From positions 186,001 through 250,000 of the forward strand of contig QOZQ01000002.1 in the NCBI GenBank assembly GCA_003576695.1: 64,000 nt of DNA, written 5' to 3'. Below the pieces are notes generated by a model. It saw only the letters and a program-made list of their open reading frames with translations. It was not told the origin of the DNA and ran no database searches. This DNA is from Taklimakanibacter lacteus (lineage in GTDB: Bacteria; Pseudomonadota; Alphaproteobacteria; Rhizobiales; Aestuariivirgaceae). A program made the translations under genes and the position numbers. Below, piece after piece: positions 27,286-37,424 of the stretch (the first letter of the stretch is position 1; the number at the start of each line of letters is the position of its first letter).

Positions 27286-27301
27286 ATAATCTGGCGATTA
27301 T
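27286..27301. other. Perfect hairpin at the pcaB stop codon
   Basis: ATAATC-TGGC-GATTAT, six-base arms with a four-base loop, overlapping the TAA stop of pcaB. It could limit readthrough from pcaDCHGB into the Liv importer, or be an operator for the importer; the 114 bases from pcaB to the binding-protein start hold no other clear signal. Confidence 0.4.
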
Positions 27302-28377
27302 GTTTGCTGGCTGGGTGCGGGCATCACCGCACCCAGCCGCGCGATTGCATCGGTGAGCTCAAGGCCAAGCCGCAATGCGGCTCCCGTGGCGCAGAGCATT
27401 TGCGGCAGCAGCATCCATTCGAGCGCCCAGGCGGAACCTGAGCGTTCCTGTTCGTGAACCAGCGCGTTATGCATTCCGCCCAGCAAGGTGGCGTTGAAAC
27501 GGGCGAGCGTGACCAGGATTTCGGCTGCGACCGGATTGCGCTTATGCGCCATGGTCGAGGAGCGCCCGCCGCCCTTGAGCTCGATCTCAGCTCCCGCTTG
27601 CGCCATGAGCGCGACATCCTGGCCAAACTTGCCGAGGCTGCCGGTGATGAGCGACAGGATACTGGCGAGATCGGCCAGCCGGTCGCGCTGGCTGTGCCAA
27701 GGCGGCGCGTCGGCGAGTCCGAGCTCGGCCGCCAGAGCGACCCTGACCGGCAGGCTTGCGGCGCCGAGACTGTCGAGCGTGCCCGCTGCCCCACCGAACT
27801 GCACGACAAGCCCGTTCTGCCGGAACCCGGCAAGCCGGTCACGGCTGCGTTCGAGGGGACTGAGCCAGGCGGTGATCCGGTCGCCGGCCGAAATCGTGAT
27901 GGCCGGCTGCATGCGCGTCATCGCGGTGAGTGAGTTGGCGCCATCGCGCCCGCCGAGTGCTGCCATGGCCTTGCCCAGGCTGCCGAGGCGGCTATCGAGA
28001 AGAGCAAGCGCCGGCTTGAGGCGCAGCATCAGGCCGGTATCGATGACATCCTGGCTGGTGGCGCCGAAATGGACGCGCTGTGCGGCGGGCTCTCCCACCT
28101 TTTCGCGCAACTGCCTGATGAACTCCGGCACCATGATGCCGTCGATCGCGACCGCGCCGCGCAATTTGCCGATATCGGGCGCAAAGCTCGTCGCCGCGCC
28201 GGCGATCCGCTCTGCTGCGCCGGCCGGAATCACGCCGGCCCGCGCTTCGGCCCTTGCCAGCGACACCTCGAAGCGGAGCATCGCCGCGATCTCGGACGAG
28301 ATGGCGAAATGAGCGGTGATCTCGTCATCGCCCAGAAGGCCGCCCAGCACGGGATGATCGAAAACACCAATGGTCAT
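27298..28377 (-). CDS. pcaB: 3-Carboxy-cis,cis-muconate cycloisomerase
   Basis: A 359-residue member of the fumarase/aspartase superfamily that lactonises 3-carboxymuconate to 4-carboxymuconolactone. Signature elements are TRMQPAITISAGDRI, VQFGGAAGTLDSLG and the superfamily loop GGRSSTMAHKRNPVAAE. It is the last gene of pcaDCHGB, three bases after pcaG. Confidence 0.92.
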   Translation of the reverse strand: MTIGVFDHPVLGGLLGDDEITAHFAISSEIAAMLRFEVSLARAEARAGVIPAGAAERIAGAATSFAPDIGKLRGAVAIDGIMVPEFIRQLREKVGEPAAQRVHFGATSQDVIDTGLMLRLKPALALLDSRLGSLGKAMAALGGRDGANSLTAMTRMQPAITISAGDRITAWLSPLERSRDRLAGFRQNGLVVQFGGAAGTLDSLGAASLPVRVALAAELGLADAPPWHSQRDRLADLASILSLITGSLGKFGQDVALMAQAGAEIELKGGGRSSTMAHKRNPVAAEILVTLARFNATLLGGMHNALVHEQERSGSAWALEWMLLPQMLCATGAALRLGLELTDAIARLGAVMPAPSQQT

Positions 28378-28380
28378 GTC

Positions 28381-28995
28381 CTAGATATCCAGAAATACAG
28401 TTTCCCGGTCGCCCTGCAGATGGATGTCGAACCTATAAGTGTCGCCCTCGCGCGGTGCAATCAGGGTCCGGATGCGATGCCGGGACTCGATGCGCAGAAG
28501 CAACGGATCCGCGTCATTCGCCGCCATCTCGTCGGCGAAATACATCCGCGTCTGCAGGCCGATATTGATGCCGCGGGCGACGATCCAGAAGGTGATATGC
28601 GGGGCCATCGGGCGGCCGTCGATGAAGGGAACGCGTCCCGGCTTGATCGTCCTGAAAATGAAGGCGCCGGTCTCGGCATGACTCGCACAGCGTCCCCAGC
28701 CGGTGAAGTTCGGGTCCGCGGCACCGCGTGTCTCCGCCGGGCTGTTATAGAGGCCTGCGGCGTCGGCCTGCCAGATCTCGATCAGCGCATCCTTGAGTGG
28801 TGCGCCGGCCCCGTCGACGATCACGCCCGTCACCGTGATGCGTTCGCCCAGTGTGCGGTCATTGACCATCGCACTGCCGAGATCGGAATCATAGACGCCA
28901 CCTATGCCGGCGAAGTTCGGCATCAGGCCGATATGGACATATGGCCCGGCGGTCTGCGAAGCGCTTTCCTTCAACCGCCTTGCATCTTCGGCCAT
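28381..28995 (-). CDS. pcaG: Protocatechuate 3,4-dioxygenase alpha subunit
   Basis: A 204-residue alpha chain of the non-haem iron ring-cleaving dioxygenase. It has the intradiol dioxygenase fold (GERITVTGVIVDGAGAPLKDALIEIWQAD, cited as DALIEIWQADAAG) but not the full set of iron ligands, as expected for the alpha subunit. Its start shares one base with the pcaH stop (TGATG), which suits equimolar assembly. Confidence 0.93.
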   Translation of the reverse strand: MAEDARRLKESASQTAGPYVHIGLMPNFAGIGGVYDSDLGSAMVNDRTLGERITVTGVIVDGAGAPLKDALIEIWQADAAGLYNSPAETRGAADPNFTGWGRCASHAETGAFIFRTIKPGRVPFIDGRPMAPHITFWIVARGINIGLQTRMYFADEMAANDADPLLLRIESRHRIRTLIAPREGDTYRFDIHLQGDRETVFLDI

Positions 28996-29744
28996 CAGTT
29001 TCCCTCCAGGCGGTTCTCGAACATGGTCGATCGCCGGCCACGCAGCACGATATCGAATTCATAGGCGCGCGCGTCCATCGGGATGGTGTTCTCCATGTCG
29101 AGGAGCGCGATGAGCTGCTCGATGGCGCGCCTGTCGGGAATGCTGCGCACGATCGGGCAGCGCCAGATCAAGGGATCGCCCTCGAAGTACATTTGCGTGA
29201 TCAGGCGCTGTGCGAAGCCCGTGCCGAAAAGCGAGAAATGGATGTGGGACGGGCGCCAGTCATTGGGTCCGTTCGGCCAGGGATAGGGACCGGGCTTGAC
29301 GGTCAGGAACCGATAGCGGCCGGCTTCGTCGGTGATGCAGCGTCCGCAGCCGCCGAAATTCGGATCGAGCGATGCCTGATAGCGCTCATTGCGGTGGCGA
29401 TAGCGCCCACCCGCATTGGCCTGCCAGACTTCGAGCAGCACGCTGGGAACAGGCCGGCCTGCTTCGTCGAGCACCTTTCCATGCACGATGATGCGCTCGC
29501 CGATCGCCGCTTCGCCCGCCCTCGCGAAATTGTGGATCAGATCACCATCGAGACGGCCAAGCAGGGAGTGGCCGAAGACCGGACCGGTGATCTCCGACAG
29601 CGTGTTGTCGAGGCTAAGCAGCGCCTGTTGCGGCGAGCGCAGGATGGAAGACTTGTACGCCGGCGCCAGTGCCGGGGGCTGCCAGTTGCGGTCGCGCGGA
29701 AGGAAGGCGCCGTCTTTCGGCATTTGCTTGGTGTTTCCGGTCAT
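28995..29744 (-). CDS. pcaH: Protocatechuate 3,4-dioxygenase beta subunit
   Basis: A 249-residue catalytic subunit. The iron ligands are visible at Tyr115 (AGGRYRH), Tyr154 (KPGPYPWPN), His167 and His169 (SHIHF); their spacings of 39, 13 and 2 are the same as those I recall for the Pseudomonas enzyme. It cleaves protocatechuate to 3-carboxy-cis,cis-muconate. I start it at ATG 29744, one base downstream of the pcaC stop; the longer frame upstream lies in pcaC. Confidence 0.94.
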   Translation of the reverse strand: MTGNTKQMPKDGAFLPRDRNWQPPALAPAYKSSILRSPQQALLSLDNTLSEITGPVFGHSLLGRLDGDLIHNFARAGEAAIGERIIVHGKVLDEAGRPVPSVLLEVWQANAGGRYRHRNERYQASLDPNFGGCGRCITDEAGRYRFLTVKPGPYPWPNGPNDWRPSHIHFSLFGTGFAQRLITQMYFEGDPLIWRCPIVRSIPDRRAIEQLIALLDMENTIPMDARAYEFDIVLRGRRSTMFENRLEGN

Positions 29745-29745
29745 C

Positions 29746-30150
29746 TCAGGCGGCTTTATCCGCATCGAGCTTGTCGAAGACCTGCTTGGCGATCCTGATC
29801 GCGGTGTTGGCGGCGGGCACGCCGGCATAGATCGACACATGCAGAAGCGCTTCCGCCACATCCTCGCGTGTGGCGCCCGTATTGGCGGTCGAGCGCACAT
29901 GCATGGCGAATTCCTCGTCATGGCCAAGCGCCGCGAGGAGTGCCAGTGTCACGATCGAGCGCTCACGCTTCGTCCAGTTGGGCCGCGACCATACGGCACC
30001 CCAGGCGGCCTCGGTGATGAGGTCCTGGAACGGGCGGTCGAACTCGGTCGCCGATGACTGCGCCTGATCGACATGGGCATCGCCCAGCACGGCGCGCCTT
30101 GTCGCAAGGCCCTGCCGATAGCGCTCGGTCGTGCGGCTGCTGTCAGCCAT
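29746..30150 (-). CDS. pcaC: 4-Carboxymuconolactone decarboxylase
   Basis: A 134-residue AhpD/CMD-fold protein producing 3-oxoadipate enol-lactone. The core reads [21 protein letters not shown] and [15 protein letters not shown]. It is a stand-alone PcaC, not the PcaDC fusion (PcaL) seen in some bacteria. The ATG at 30150 lies within the last eight bases of pcaD. Confidence 0.93.
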   Translation of the reverse strand: MADSSRTTERYRQGLATRRAVLGDAHVDQAQSSATEFDRPFQDLITEAAWGAVWSRPNWTKRERSIVTLALLAALGHDEEFAMHVRSTANTGATREDVAEALLHVSIYAGVPAANTAIRIAKQVFDKLDADKAA

Positions 30151-30949
30151 GAGATGCTCCTGCCATTGTCTTGGTGAAATCACGGATCAGCATGCTGAGC
30201 GCCTTGGGCTGCTCGATGCAAGGAATATGGCCGGCCCCGGCGATGATTTCAAAGCGGGCGCCAGGAATGAGCTTGGCCAGCGACTTCACGAGATCAGGCG
30301 GTGTCGAGCCGTCCTGATCGCCGACGACGCAAAGTGTCGGCACGGCGATGCGCCGTGCCGTCTCGGTGAAGTCGGCATCGCGGATGGCGGCGCAGGCGGC
30401 GGCATAGCCCTCGGGTGGCTGACGGACGAGAAGCATGCGGCAGCCGGCGAGCTCGTCCGGCCGCTTGCTGTGGAAGTCCGGCGTGAACCACAATTCCATC
30501 ACGCGATCGGCAAAGCTTGCGATGCCCGCGGTCTCCACCGCAGCAATGCGGGCATTCCAGCTGTCGGCGGTTCCGATGCGATGCGCCGTGTCGCAGAGGA
30601 TCAGGGCGCTGACGAGATCGGGTCGCAGAGCATAGAGGCATTGCGCGATGAGCCCGCCGATCGACAGGCCGCAGATCACGGCGCGGCTGATCGCCAGATG
30701 GTCGAGCAGACCGGCGAGATCGCGTGCATGGGTCTCGATCCGGTGCGGCGCATCGCCGAGCTCCGACAGTCCGTGGCCGCGCTTGTCATAAGTGAGGATC
30801 GCGAAATCATCCGCCAGAAACTGCTCGACGGCTCCCCAGATCCGAAAGTCCGTGCCGAGCGAATTGATGAAGACGATCACGGGCTTCGCGGATGACGCGC
30901 CGGTCAGCTGGTAGTGGATGACCGTGCCGTTGATGCGGGCGAATTTCAC
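30143..30949 (-). CDS. pcaD: 3-Oxoadipate enol-lactonase
   Basis: A 268-residue alpha/beta hydrolase that opens the enol-lactone to 3-oxoadipate. Ser96 sits in GLSIGG and the catalytic His in GAGHIPCIEQP. The start is GTG at 30949 with AAGGAGG five bases upstream; the open frame continues upstream only through the promoter and the opposite strand of pcaQ. First gene of pcaDCHGB. The next pathway steps (pcaIJ, pcaF) are not in the window. Confidence 0.93.
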   Translation of the reverse strand: MKFARINGTVIHYQLTGASSAKPVIVFINSLGTDFRIWGAVEQFLADDFAILTYDKRGHGLSELGDAPHRIETHARDLAGLLDHLAISRAVICGLSIGGLIAQCLYALRPDLVSALILCDTAHRIGTADSWNARIAAVETAGIASFADRVMELWFTPDFHSKRPDELAGCRMLLVRQPPEGYAAACAAIRDADFTETARRIAVPTLCVVGDQDGSTPPDLVKSLAKLIPGARFEIIAGAGHIPCIEQPKALSMLIRDFTKTMAGASHG

Positions 30950-30977
30950 GAAAGCCTCCTTGAGGCGACTGTCATAC

Positions 30978-30996
30978 TTTAGTTTGGTTAGGTAAA
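30978..30996. promoter_or_regulatory. Candidate PcaQ binding site
   Basis: TTTA-N11-TAAA is an interrupted dyad of LysR-site size in the 93-base pcaD-pcaQ intergenic region, 28 bases from pcaD and 46 from pcaQ. Its centre holds GGTTAG, close to one half of the GGTTA-type PcaQ site that I recall from Sinorhizobium; the second half is poor. PcaQ should activate pcaDCHGB in response to 3-carboxymuconate. Confidence 0.45.
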
Positions 30997-31042
30997 ATGA
31001 TATTTTAGGCCTTTCCGTTAACATTGGAGTTATGGTTGAGCG

Positions 31043-33183
<2,141 letters not shown>

Positions 33184-33205
33184 TCACTCTGGTGAACCCG
33201 CAGGT

Positions 33206-33240
33206 TATGCCCGTTTCCGCGGCAGGCGGAAGCGGGCATA
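33206..33240. terminator. Hairpin between the DUF1127-like gene and pobA
   Basis: Arms TATGCCCGTTTCCGC and GCGGAAGCGGGCATA, 15 bases each with a single G-T mismatch, around the loop GGCAG. It begins five bases beyond the stop of the small minus-strand gene and probably ends that transcript, though no run of U follows in either direction. Confidence 0.5.
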
Positions 33241-33244
33241 AGGC

Positions 33245-33436
33245 TCAGCGATGCTGATCGGGAATCTGGAAGCTGCGGTCGAAATCGATCTGGGCCCGGT
33301 AGGAGGGCGGCAAATTGAGATCGGCGAGATCGTGGTTGCTTAGACGAAGGGCGTCGAGCCGGGGCGTCGCTCGGCCTGCGGCAGAACGGCTCTGGACCAT
33401 CGAAAACAGCCGGGAAAGGCGGGTTGTGAGTGTCAT
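33245..33436 (-). CDS. DUF1127-like small protein
   Basis: A 63-residue basic micro-protein, MTLTTRLSRLFSMV at the start and LDALRLSNHDLADLNLPP in the middle. The L-x-x-L-S-x-x-D-L-x-D-L-x-L spacing recalls the C-terminal motif of DUF1127 proteins, which in Rhizobiales often sit next to GcvA-like LysR genes. ATG 33436 has GAGG six bases upstream; ATG 33448 lacks that spacing. It diverges from the LysR gene at 33551. The long open frame covering it on this strand is only the antisense of that gene. Confidence 0.6.
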   Translation of the reverse strand: MTLTTRLSRLFSMVQSRSAAGRATPRLDALRLSNHDLADLNLPPSYRAQIDFDRSFQIPDQHR

Positions 33437-33460
33437 AGCGGGCCTCATTGTTCCTGTAAG

Positions 33461-33475
33461 CCATCGAATTGATGG
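33461..33475. promoter_or_regulatory. Palindrome upstream of the DUF1127-like gene
   Basis: CCATC-GAATT-GATGG, a perfect inverted repeat 25 bases before the micro-gene's ATG. Its core CATC/GATG is shared with the second palindrome at 33527, suggesting one protein binds both. Confidence 0.4.
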
Positions 33476-33526
33476 TAAATATGATCTGCTTTTCCTATGG
33501 TTTCCAATGCGAAATGTGCTATCAGG

Positions 33527-33543
33527 CATCAAATAGTTTGATG
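33527..33543. promoter_or_regulatory. Candidate LysR operator at its own gene start
   Basis: CATCAAATAGTTTGATG is a perfect 17-base palindrome containing the T-N11-A (ATC-N9-GAT) pattern of LysR-family sites. It ends eight bases before the LysR ATG at 33551, a position suited to autorepression. Confidence 0.55.
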
Positions 33544-33550
33544 GCTCCCA

Positions 33551-34441
33551 ATGGCTGAGACACCTCCCCTGCAGGCCGTGAAGGTCTTTGATGCCGTGGC
33601 CCGCCACCTGAATTTCACCAGGGCGGCCAATGAGCTGAACATGACCCAGTCGGCCGTGAGCTATCAGGTGAAGCTGCTGGAGAGCTTCATCGGCGCGCCG
33701 CTTTTCCTGCGTGAGGCACGCGGCGTCGCCTTGAGCGAGCAGGGCAGGACGGTGGCGCCCATGGTGCGCCGTGCCCTTAATGATCTGACGCAAGCCTTTC
33801 AGTCGGCCAGGAGCGAGACCACCAATCTGCTGGTGATCTCCACCATGCAGACCTTCGCCTCGACCTGGCTGGCGCCGCGCATCGGCAGTTTCCAGATGCA
33901 GAATCCCGATATCGCGGTGAAGCTCGACGTCTCCAATCATCTGGTCGATTTCCACAATGACAGGGTCGATGCCGCGATTCGTTCCGGCAAGGGAAACTGG
34001 CCCGGTCTCAGGAGTCATCTGCTCGGCGGCGGCAATTTCACCGTCGTCTGCAGTCCTCTCTATTATGAGAAGATCGGCAAGCCGAAATCGCCCGCCGATC
34101 TTACCGACTGCATCTTCATCGGGCCGCGCGATGATTGGTGGCCGGTCTGGTTCGCCGCCGCAGGGCTCAAGCCGCCCGCCGCTCTGTCGCGGCCAGGTGT
34201 CGATGTCGAGACCCAGCAAATGGCAGCCGTCCTTGCCGCCGCCGGCCACGGCCTGGCGGTGGTGCATCTGGGCTTCGTGACCCAGGAGTTCAAAGAAGGC
34301 AAACTCATCCAGCCCTTCGATGTGACGGCGACCACGGGCTTCAATTATTATCTTGTCTATCCCGAAGCGGCGCGGGTGCCGCGCAAGACGGTCCTGTTCA
34401 GGGAGTGGATCCTGGCCGAAGCTGGCCAGATGGCAAGTTGA
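33551..34441 (+). CDS. LysR-family regulator, GcvA-like
   Basis: A 296-residue regulator. The DNA-binding part reads FTRAANELNMTQSAVSYQVK (cited NMTQSAVSYQVK) and is followed by FLREARGVALSEQGR, both typical of the GcvA subgroup. The effector domain contains TFASTWLAPRIGSF and AAIRSGKG. The target is unknown; the divergent DUF1127-like gene is the first candidate. No good ribosome site precedes ATG 33551. Confidence 0.88.
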   Translation: MAETPPLQAVKVFDAVARHLNFTRAANELNMTQSAVSYQVKLLESFIGAPLFLREARGVALSEQGRTVAPMVRRALNDLTQAFQSARSETTNLLVISTMQTFASTWLAPRIGSFQMQNPDIAVKLDVSNHLVDFHNDRVDAAIRSGKGNWPGLRSHLLGGGNFTVVCSPLYYEKIGKPKSPADLTDCIFIGPRDDWWPVWFAAAGLKPPAALSRPGVDVETQQMAAVLAAAGHGLAVVHLGFVTQEFKEGKLIQPFDVTATTGFNYYLVYPEAARVPRKTVLFREWILAEAGQMAS

Positions 34442-34447
34442 GATTCG

Positions 34448-35104
34448 TTATTCGGTGATCGACCGCAATGCGTCATTGGCAGATGTGCCATCGCATTCGC
34501 GCACCGGACCAGGCCCACCACGCTCAGCTGCGGAGGGCAGGCATTGCAGTTTCGTCCAGGAAACGAGGCGCTCGGCCACCGCCTGCTTGAGCTTCGCATC
34601 GTATCTCATGAGGTTGAAGCTCTCGGCGAACCACAGGCCGTCATTGGCCATGCGGATGATCGTCGCGAAGATCGGATCCAGCCCGTCGGTCTGGATGGCG
34701 GTCTGGTGGCGCTGGCCTTGCTGGCGTACCGGTTCGACGCGCTCGGGAAAATTGGTGAGGGCGGCGGTGATGGCGCCATTGACCTTGTCGAAGGTCTTGC
34801 CGGTGATCGCTTCGCCATTGAAGGTCGCCGTCACATAGGCGCGGGTATTGCGCCCGAGCGTTTCCTTGTCCTCGAGAATGGCATCCGCCCAGGCGGTGTC
34901 GAAACGGGCGACGAAGCGCTCGATCATCGCGGAGGTGAGCGCTTCCTTGCAGTCGAAATGATAGAGGGTGGTGCCCTTGCTCACCCCGGCTTCGGCCGCG
35001 AGCGCGTCGAAGGTGAGGGCGTTCACGCCATCCCGGTCGACGATGATCTCGGCGGCATCGAGAATCAGGTCGCGGGTGTTCCGCTTGGTCTTGCCTTTCC
35101 CCAT
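34448..35104 (-). CDS. TetR-family regulator
   Basis: A 218-residue TetR/AcrR repressor. The N-terminal helix-turn-helix includes ALTFDALAAEAGVSKGTTLYHF, cited AAEAGVSKGTTLYHF. The C-terminal ligand domain (about 60-190) gives no clue to its inducer. It diverges from the cupin-ROK pair across 59 bases that hold a palindromic operator candidate, so it probably represses that pair and itself. Confidence 0.88.
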   Translation of the reverse strand: MGKGKTKRNTRDLILDAAEIIVDRDGVNALTFDALAAEAGVSKGTTLYHFDCKEALTSAMIERFVARFDTAWADAILEDKETLGRNTRAYVTATFNGEAITGKTFDKVNGAITAALTNFPERVEPVRQQGQRHQTAIQTDGLDPIFATIIRMANDGLWFAESFNLMRYDAKLKQAVAERLVSWTKLQCLPSAAERGGPGPVRECDGTSANDALRSITE

Positions 35105-35114
35105 GGTTTTAATA

Positions 35115-35130
35115 TACCGTCCAGTCAGTA
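35115..35130. promoter_or_regulatory. Candidate TetR operator
   Basis: TACCGTCCAGTCAGTA is an imperfect dyad (TAC-x-G-x-C / G-x-C-x-GTA), close in form to TetR-type sites of the 'ACCGACYGGTCGGT' kind. It lies 10 bases before the regulator's start and 33 before the cupin gene. Confidence 0.5.
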
Positions 35131-35163
35131 CAAATCAAGTGTCTTTGTTCCGTCGGGAGACCC

Positions 35164-36021
35164 ATGGCCTATAAGTCCTCGCCCCGCCCCACTTTTTCCG
35201 GCGCCACCCACATTCCCTATGCTGGCGTGACTCGGTTTTTGTGGGGCGACGAAACGGCAGGCTTCGTCGATGACTGGATTTACGCCTCGACCGACAAGAT
35301 CCATCAGCTGGTTTTCGGCCTTCCCCCGCATGGGGCATTCCGGCATTCCACGGATCGCCCGACGGTCTTCGGGGCGGACGAAGTCCTGTATGTGCTGGAA
35401 GGCACTTTGGGGTCCGCCAATCCGGAAACCGGTGAAGTTCATGTGGCGCAGACGGGTGAGGCGATCTTCTTCCGAAAGGACACCTGGCATCACGGCTTCA
35501 GCCTGTCGGCCGAGCCCTTGCGCGTGCTCGAATATTTCGCGCCCCCGCCCTCGACCGGAACGTCAGGGCCCTATGCCCGCACCAGGCCCTATGTCGAGCA
35601 GCCGAAATACCGGCAGGATGGCTTCATCGGTCGCTGGCCGTTGGCGGCCTCGGAGCAGCGCAGCGGCGCGACCATGCGGGTCATGCGCGATGCCGATCTC
35701 CTTTGGGAGCTCGACGGCGCCGACCAGGGCGTGCTCACCGGTCTCTATGCCGCGACCGAGCATTTGACCGCCGGGCGCTCGAGCGTGGCGCCGGGCCGCG
35801 CCTCATCGCTCCAGGCGCATGGCGGCGATGAATGCCTCTATCTCCTCTCCGGCACGCTCAACATCCTGGTCCCCGAAAAGGACGGCCAGACCTGGTTCGA
35901 GATCCATCCCAAAGATGGCTTCTTCATCCCGGCCGGAGAGAAGCATCAATACTGGAACATGGGCAAGGAGCCGGCGACCTTCGTCTTCGGCGTCGCGCCC
36001 CACTATCAGGTGAAGCCATGA
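35164..36021 (+). CDS. Two-domain cupin protein
   Basis: A 285-residue bicupin. The first barrel (about 55-130) contains ADEVLYVLEGTLG and DTWHHGFS; the second (about 215-280) contains GGDECLYLLSGTLNI and AGEKHQYWN. The histidines and glutamates at those motifs would bind one metal per domain. The reaction is unknown; sugar isomerases, dioxygenases and sugar-binding regulators all share this fold. The stop overlaps the ROK kinase start (ATGA), so the two act together. Confidence 0.8.
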   Translation: MAYKSSPRPTFSGATHIPYAGVTRFLWGDETAGFVDDWIYASTDKIHQLVFGLPPHGAFRHSTDRPTVFGADEVLYVLEGTLGSANPETGEVHVAQTGEAIFFRKDTWHHGFSLSAEPLRVLEYFAPPPSTGTSGPYARTRPYVEQPKYRQDGFIGRWPLAASEQRSGATMRVMRDADLLWELDGADQGVLTGLYAATEHLTAGRSSVAPGRASSLQAHGGDECLYLLSGTLNILVPEKDGQTWFEIHPKDGFFIPAGEKHQYWNMGKEPATFVFGVAPHYQVKP

Positions 36022-36905
36022 GCAACGCCATTGGCATCGATATCGGCGGCAGCAAGACCGCGGTCGGTCTGATCAACCTCGACACCGGCAATGTCCTTGC
36101 CGAAGAGGTCTTCGACACCCCGGACCTGTCCGAGACGGGCCAGCCCTATGTCGACCGGCTGCAGGCGATCGTCGCGCATATGCGCGAGGAGGCCGAGGTC
36201 TCCAAGATCGGCATCGGCCTGTGCGAGCTGGTCGACAATCAGGGCCGCATCGTCAGTGCCCATCGTGTCGATGTGACGGATGCGCAGCTGCGAGATGCTT
36301 TCTATGATTTCGAGACGGTGGTGATCGAATCCGACGTCCATGCCGCGGCCCTGGCGGAAGCGAGGTTCGGCGCCGGCCGCGACATGAAGCAATGGGTTTA
36401 CGTCAATGCCGGCACCGGCATATCGAGCGTGCTGATGAGAGGCTCCGATTGCTATAATGGCGCGCATGGCTGGGCCATCTGTCTCGGCATGTCACCGATC
36501 GATCTTGCCAATGGCCGCGACAGCGGCGCGCCCGACATCATCGAGGATCGCGCCGGCGGTGCCGGCCTGGTGCGCGAGGCGCGCGAGGCGGGCCTCGCTT
36601 TCGAGACCGCCGCCGATCTCATTGCCGCTGCCGCGCGTGGCGAGACGAAAGCGACACGTGTCCTCGAAAAGGGTGGGCACGTACTGGGCAATGCCATCGG
36701 CTTTCTCGTCAACATGCTCGACCCGCAAAGAGTGGTCGTCGGCGGCGGCCTGGTCAGCTTCGATGGGCCTTATTGGCGGGCAATCGGCGAAACGGCGCGC
36801 TCGAGTATCTGGCATCGGCCGGCCAAGGATGTGCCGATCCTTCAGTCCCTGCTCAAAGGCCGGGCAGGCATGATCGGCGCGGCCCTCGCCAACGGACGGC
36901 TCTAG
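36018..36905 (+). CDS. ROK-family sugar kinase-like protein
   Basis: A 295-residue ROK protein without a DNA-binding domain. The phosphate loop GIDIGGSKTAVGLI opens the protein, and ESDVHAAALAEARFGAG and VYVNAGTGISSV follow at the usual catalytic positions. The zinc motif C-x-C-G-x-x-G-C of standard ROK kinases is missing; the corresponding stretch reads AHGWAICLGMSP. It is coupled to the cupin gene and shares control by the TetR-type regulator, by position. Confidence 0.8.
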   Translation: MSNAIGIDIGGSKTAVGLINLDTGNVLAEEVFDTPDLSETGQPYVDRLQAIVAHMREEAEVSKIGIGLCELVDNQGRIVSAHRVDVTDAQLRDAFYDFETVVIESDVHAAALAEARFGAGRDMKQWVYVNAGTGISSVLMRGSDCYNGAHGWAICLGMSPIDLANGRDSGAPDIIEDRAGGAGLVREAREAGLAFETAADLIAAAARGETKATRVLEKGGHVLGNAIGFLVNMLDPQRVVVGGGLVSFDGPYWRAIGETARSSIWHRPAKDVPILQSLLKGRAGMIGAALANGRL

Positions 36906-36948
36906 GTTTATACGCCAGTCACGAACACTATTTGTGTGAGAGCAAGTG

Positions 36949-37368
36949 ATGAAGGCGCGCGTCCAGTGGCTGGAAGGCCGGACTTTCGTAGGTGAATCGG
37001 GCAGCGGCCATGCCGTCGTCATGGACGGCGCGCCGGAAGCGGGCGGTCGCAATCTGGGCATAAGGCCGATGGAGATGCTGCTCATTGGGCTTGCCGGCTG
37101 CACCGCTTTCGACGTCGTGCACATCCTCGAAAAAGGCCGCGAGGCGGTGACGAGTTGCGATGTCGAGGCGACCGCCGAGCGCGAAAAGACCGATCCAAAG
37201 ATCTTCACCGCCATCCATCTCACCTACAAGCTGAAGGGCCGCAAGCTCAAGGAAGCGGCGGTCGAGCGCGCCATCAATCTCTCCGCCGAGAAATACTGCT
37301 CGGCCTCGATCATGTTGGCCAAGACCGCGAAGATCACCCATTCCTGGACGGTGGAAGAGGAAGCCTGA
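36949..37368 (+). CDS. OsmC-family peroxide-reducing protein
   Basis: A 139-residue OsmC/Ohr-superfamily protein of the YhfA-like type. The two redox cysteines are in LAGCTAFDV and EKYCSASIM. Such proteins reduce organic hydroperoxides with dithiol donors. ATG 36949 is preferred over GTG 36946. A 43-base gap separates it from the ROK kinase gene. The hairpin at 37384 follows its stop and may end transcription of both converging operons. Confidence 0.87.
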   Translation: MKARVQWLEGRTFVGESGSGHAVVMDGAPEAGGRNLGIRPMEMLLIGLAGCTAFDVVHILEKGREAVTSCDVEATAEREKTDPKIFTAIHLTYKLKGRKLKEAAVERAINLSAEKYCSASIMLAKTAKITHSWTVEEEA

Positions 37369-37383
37369 GCGCTATAAAATTTT

Positions 37384-37412
37384 CGTCATCCCGGCTTTTC
37401 GCCGGAATGACG
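37384..37412. terminator. Short family B hairpin between convergent genes
   Basis: CGTCATCCCGGC-TTTTC-GCCGGAATGACG: 12-base arms with one mismatch and a five-base loop. It corresponds to one hairpin of the family B repeat and lies midway between the OsmC gene and the convergent ATPase gene, so it may serve as a bidirectional terminator. Confidence 0.55.
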
Positions 37413-37424
37413 GGATGAGAGGGA

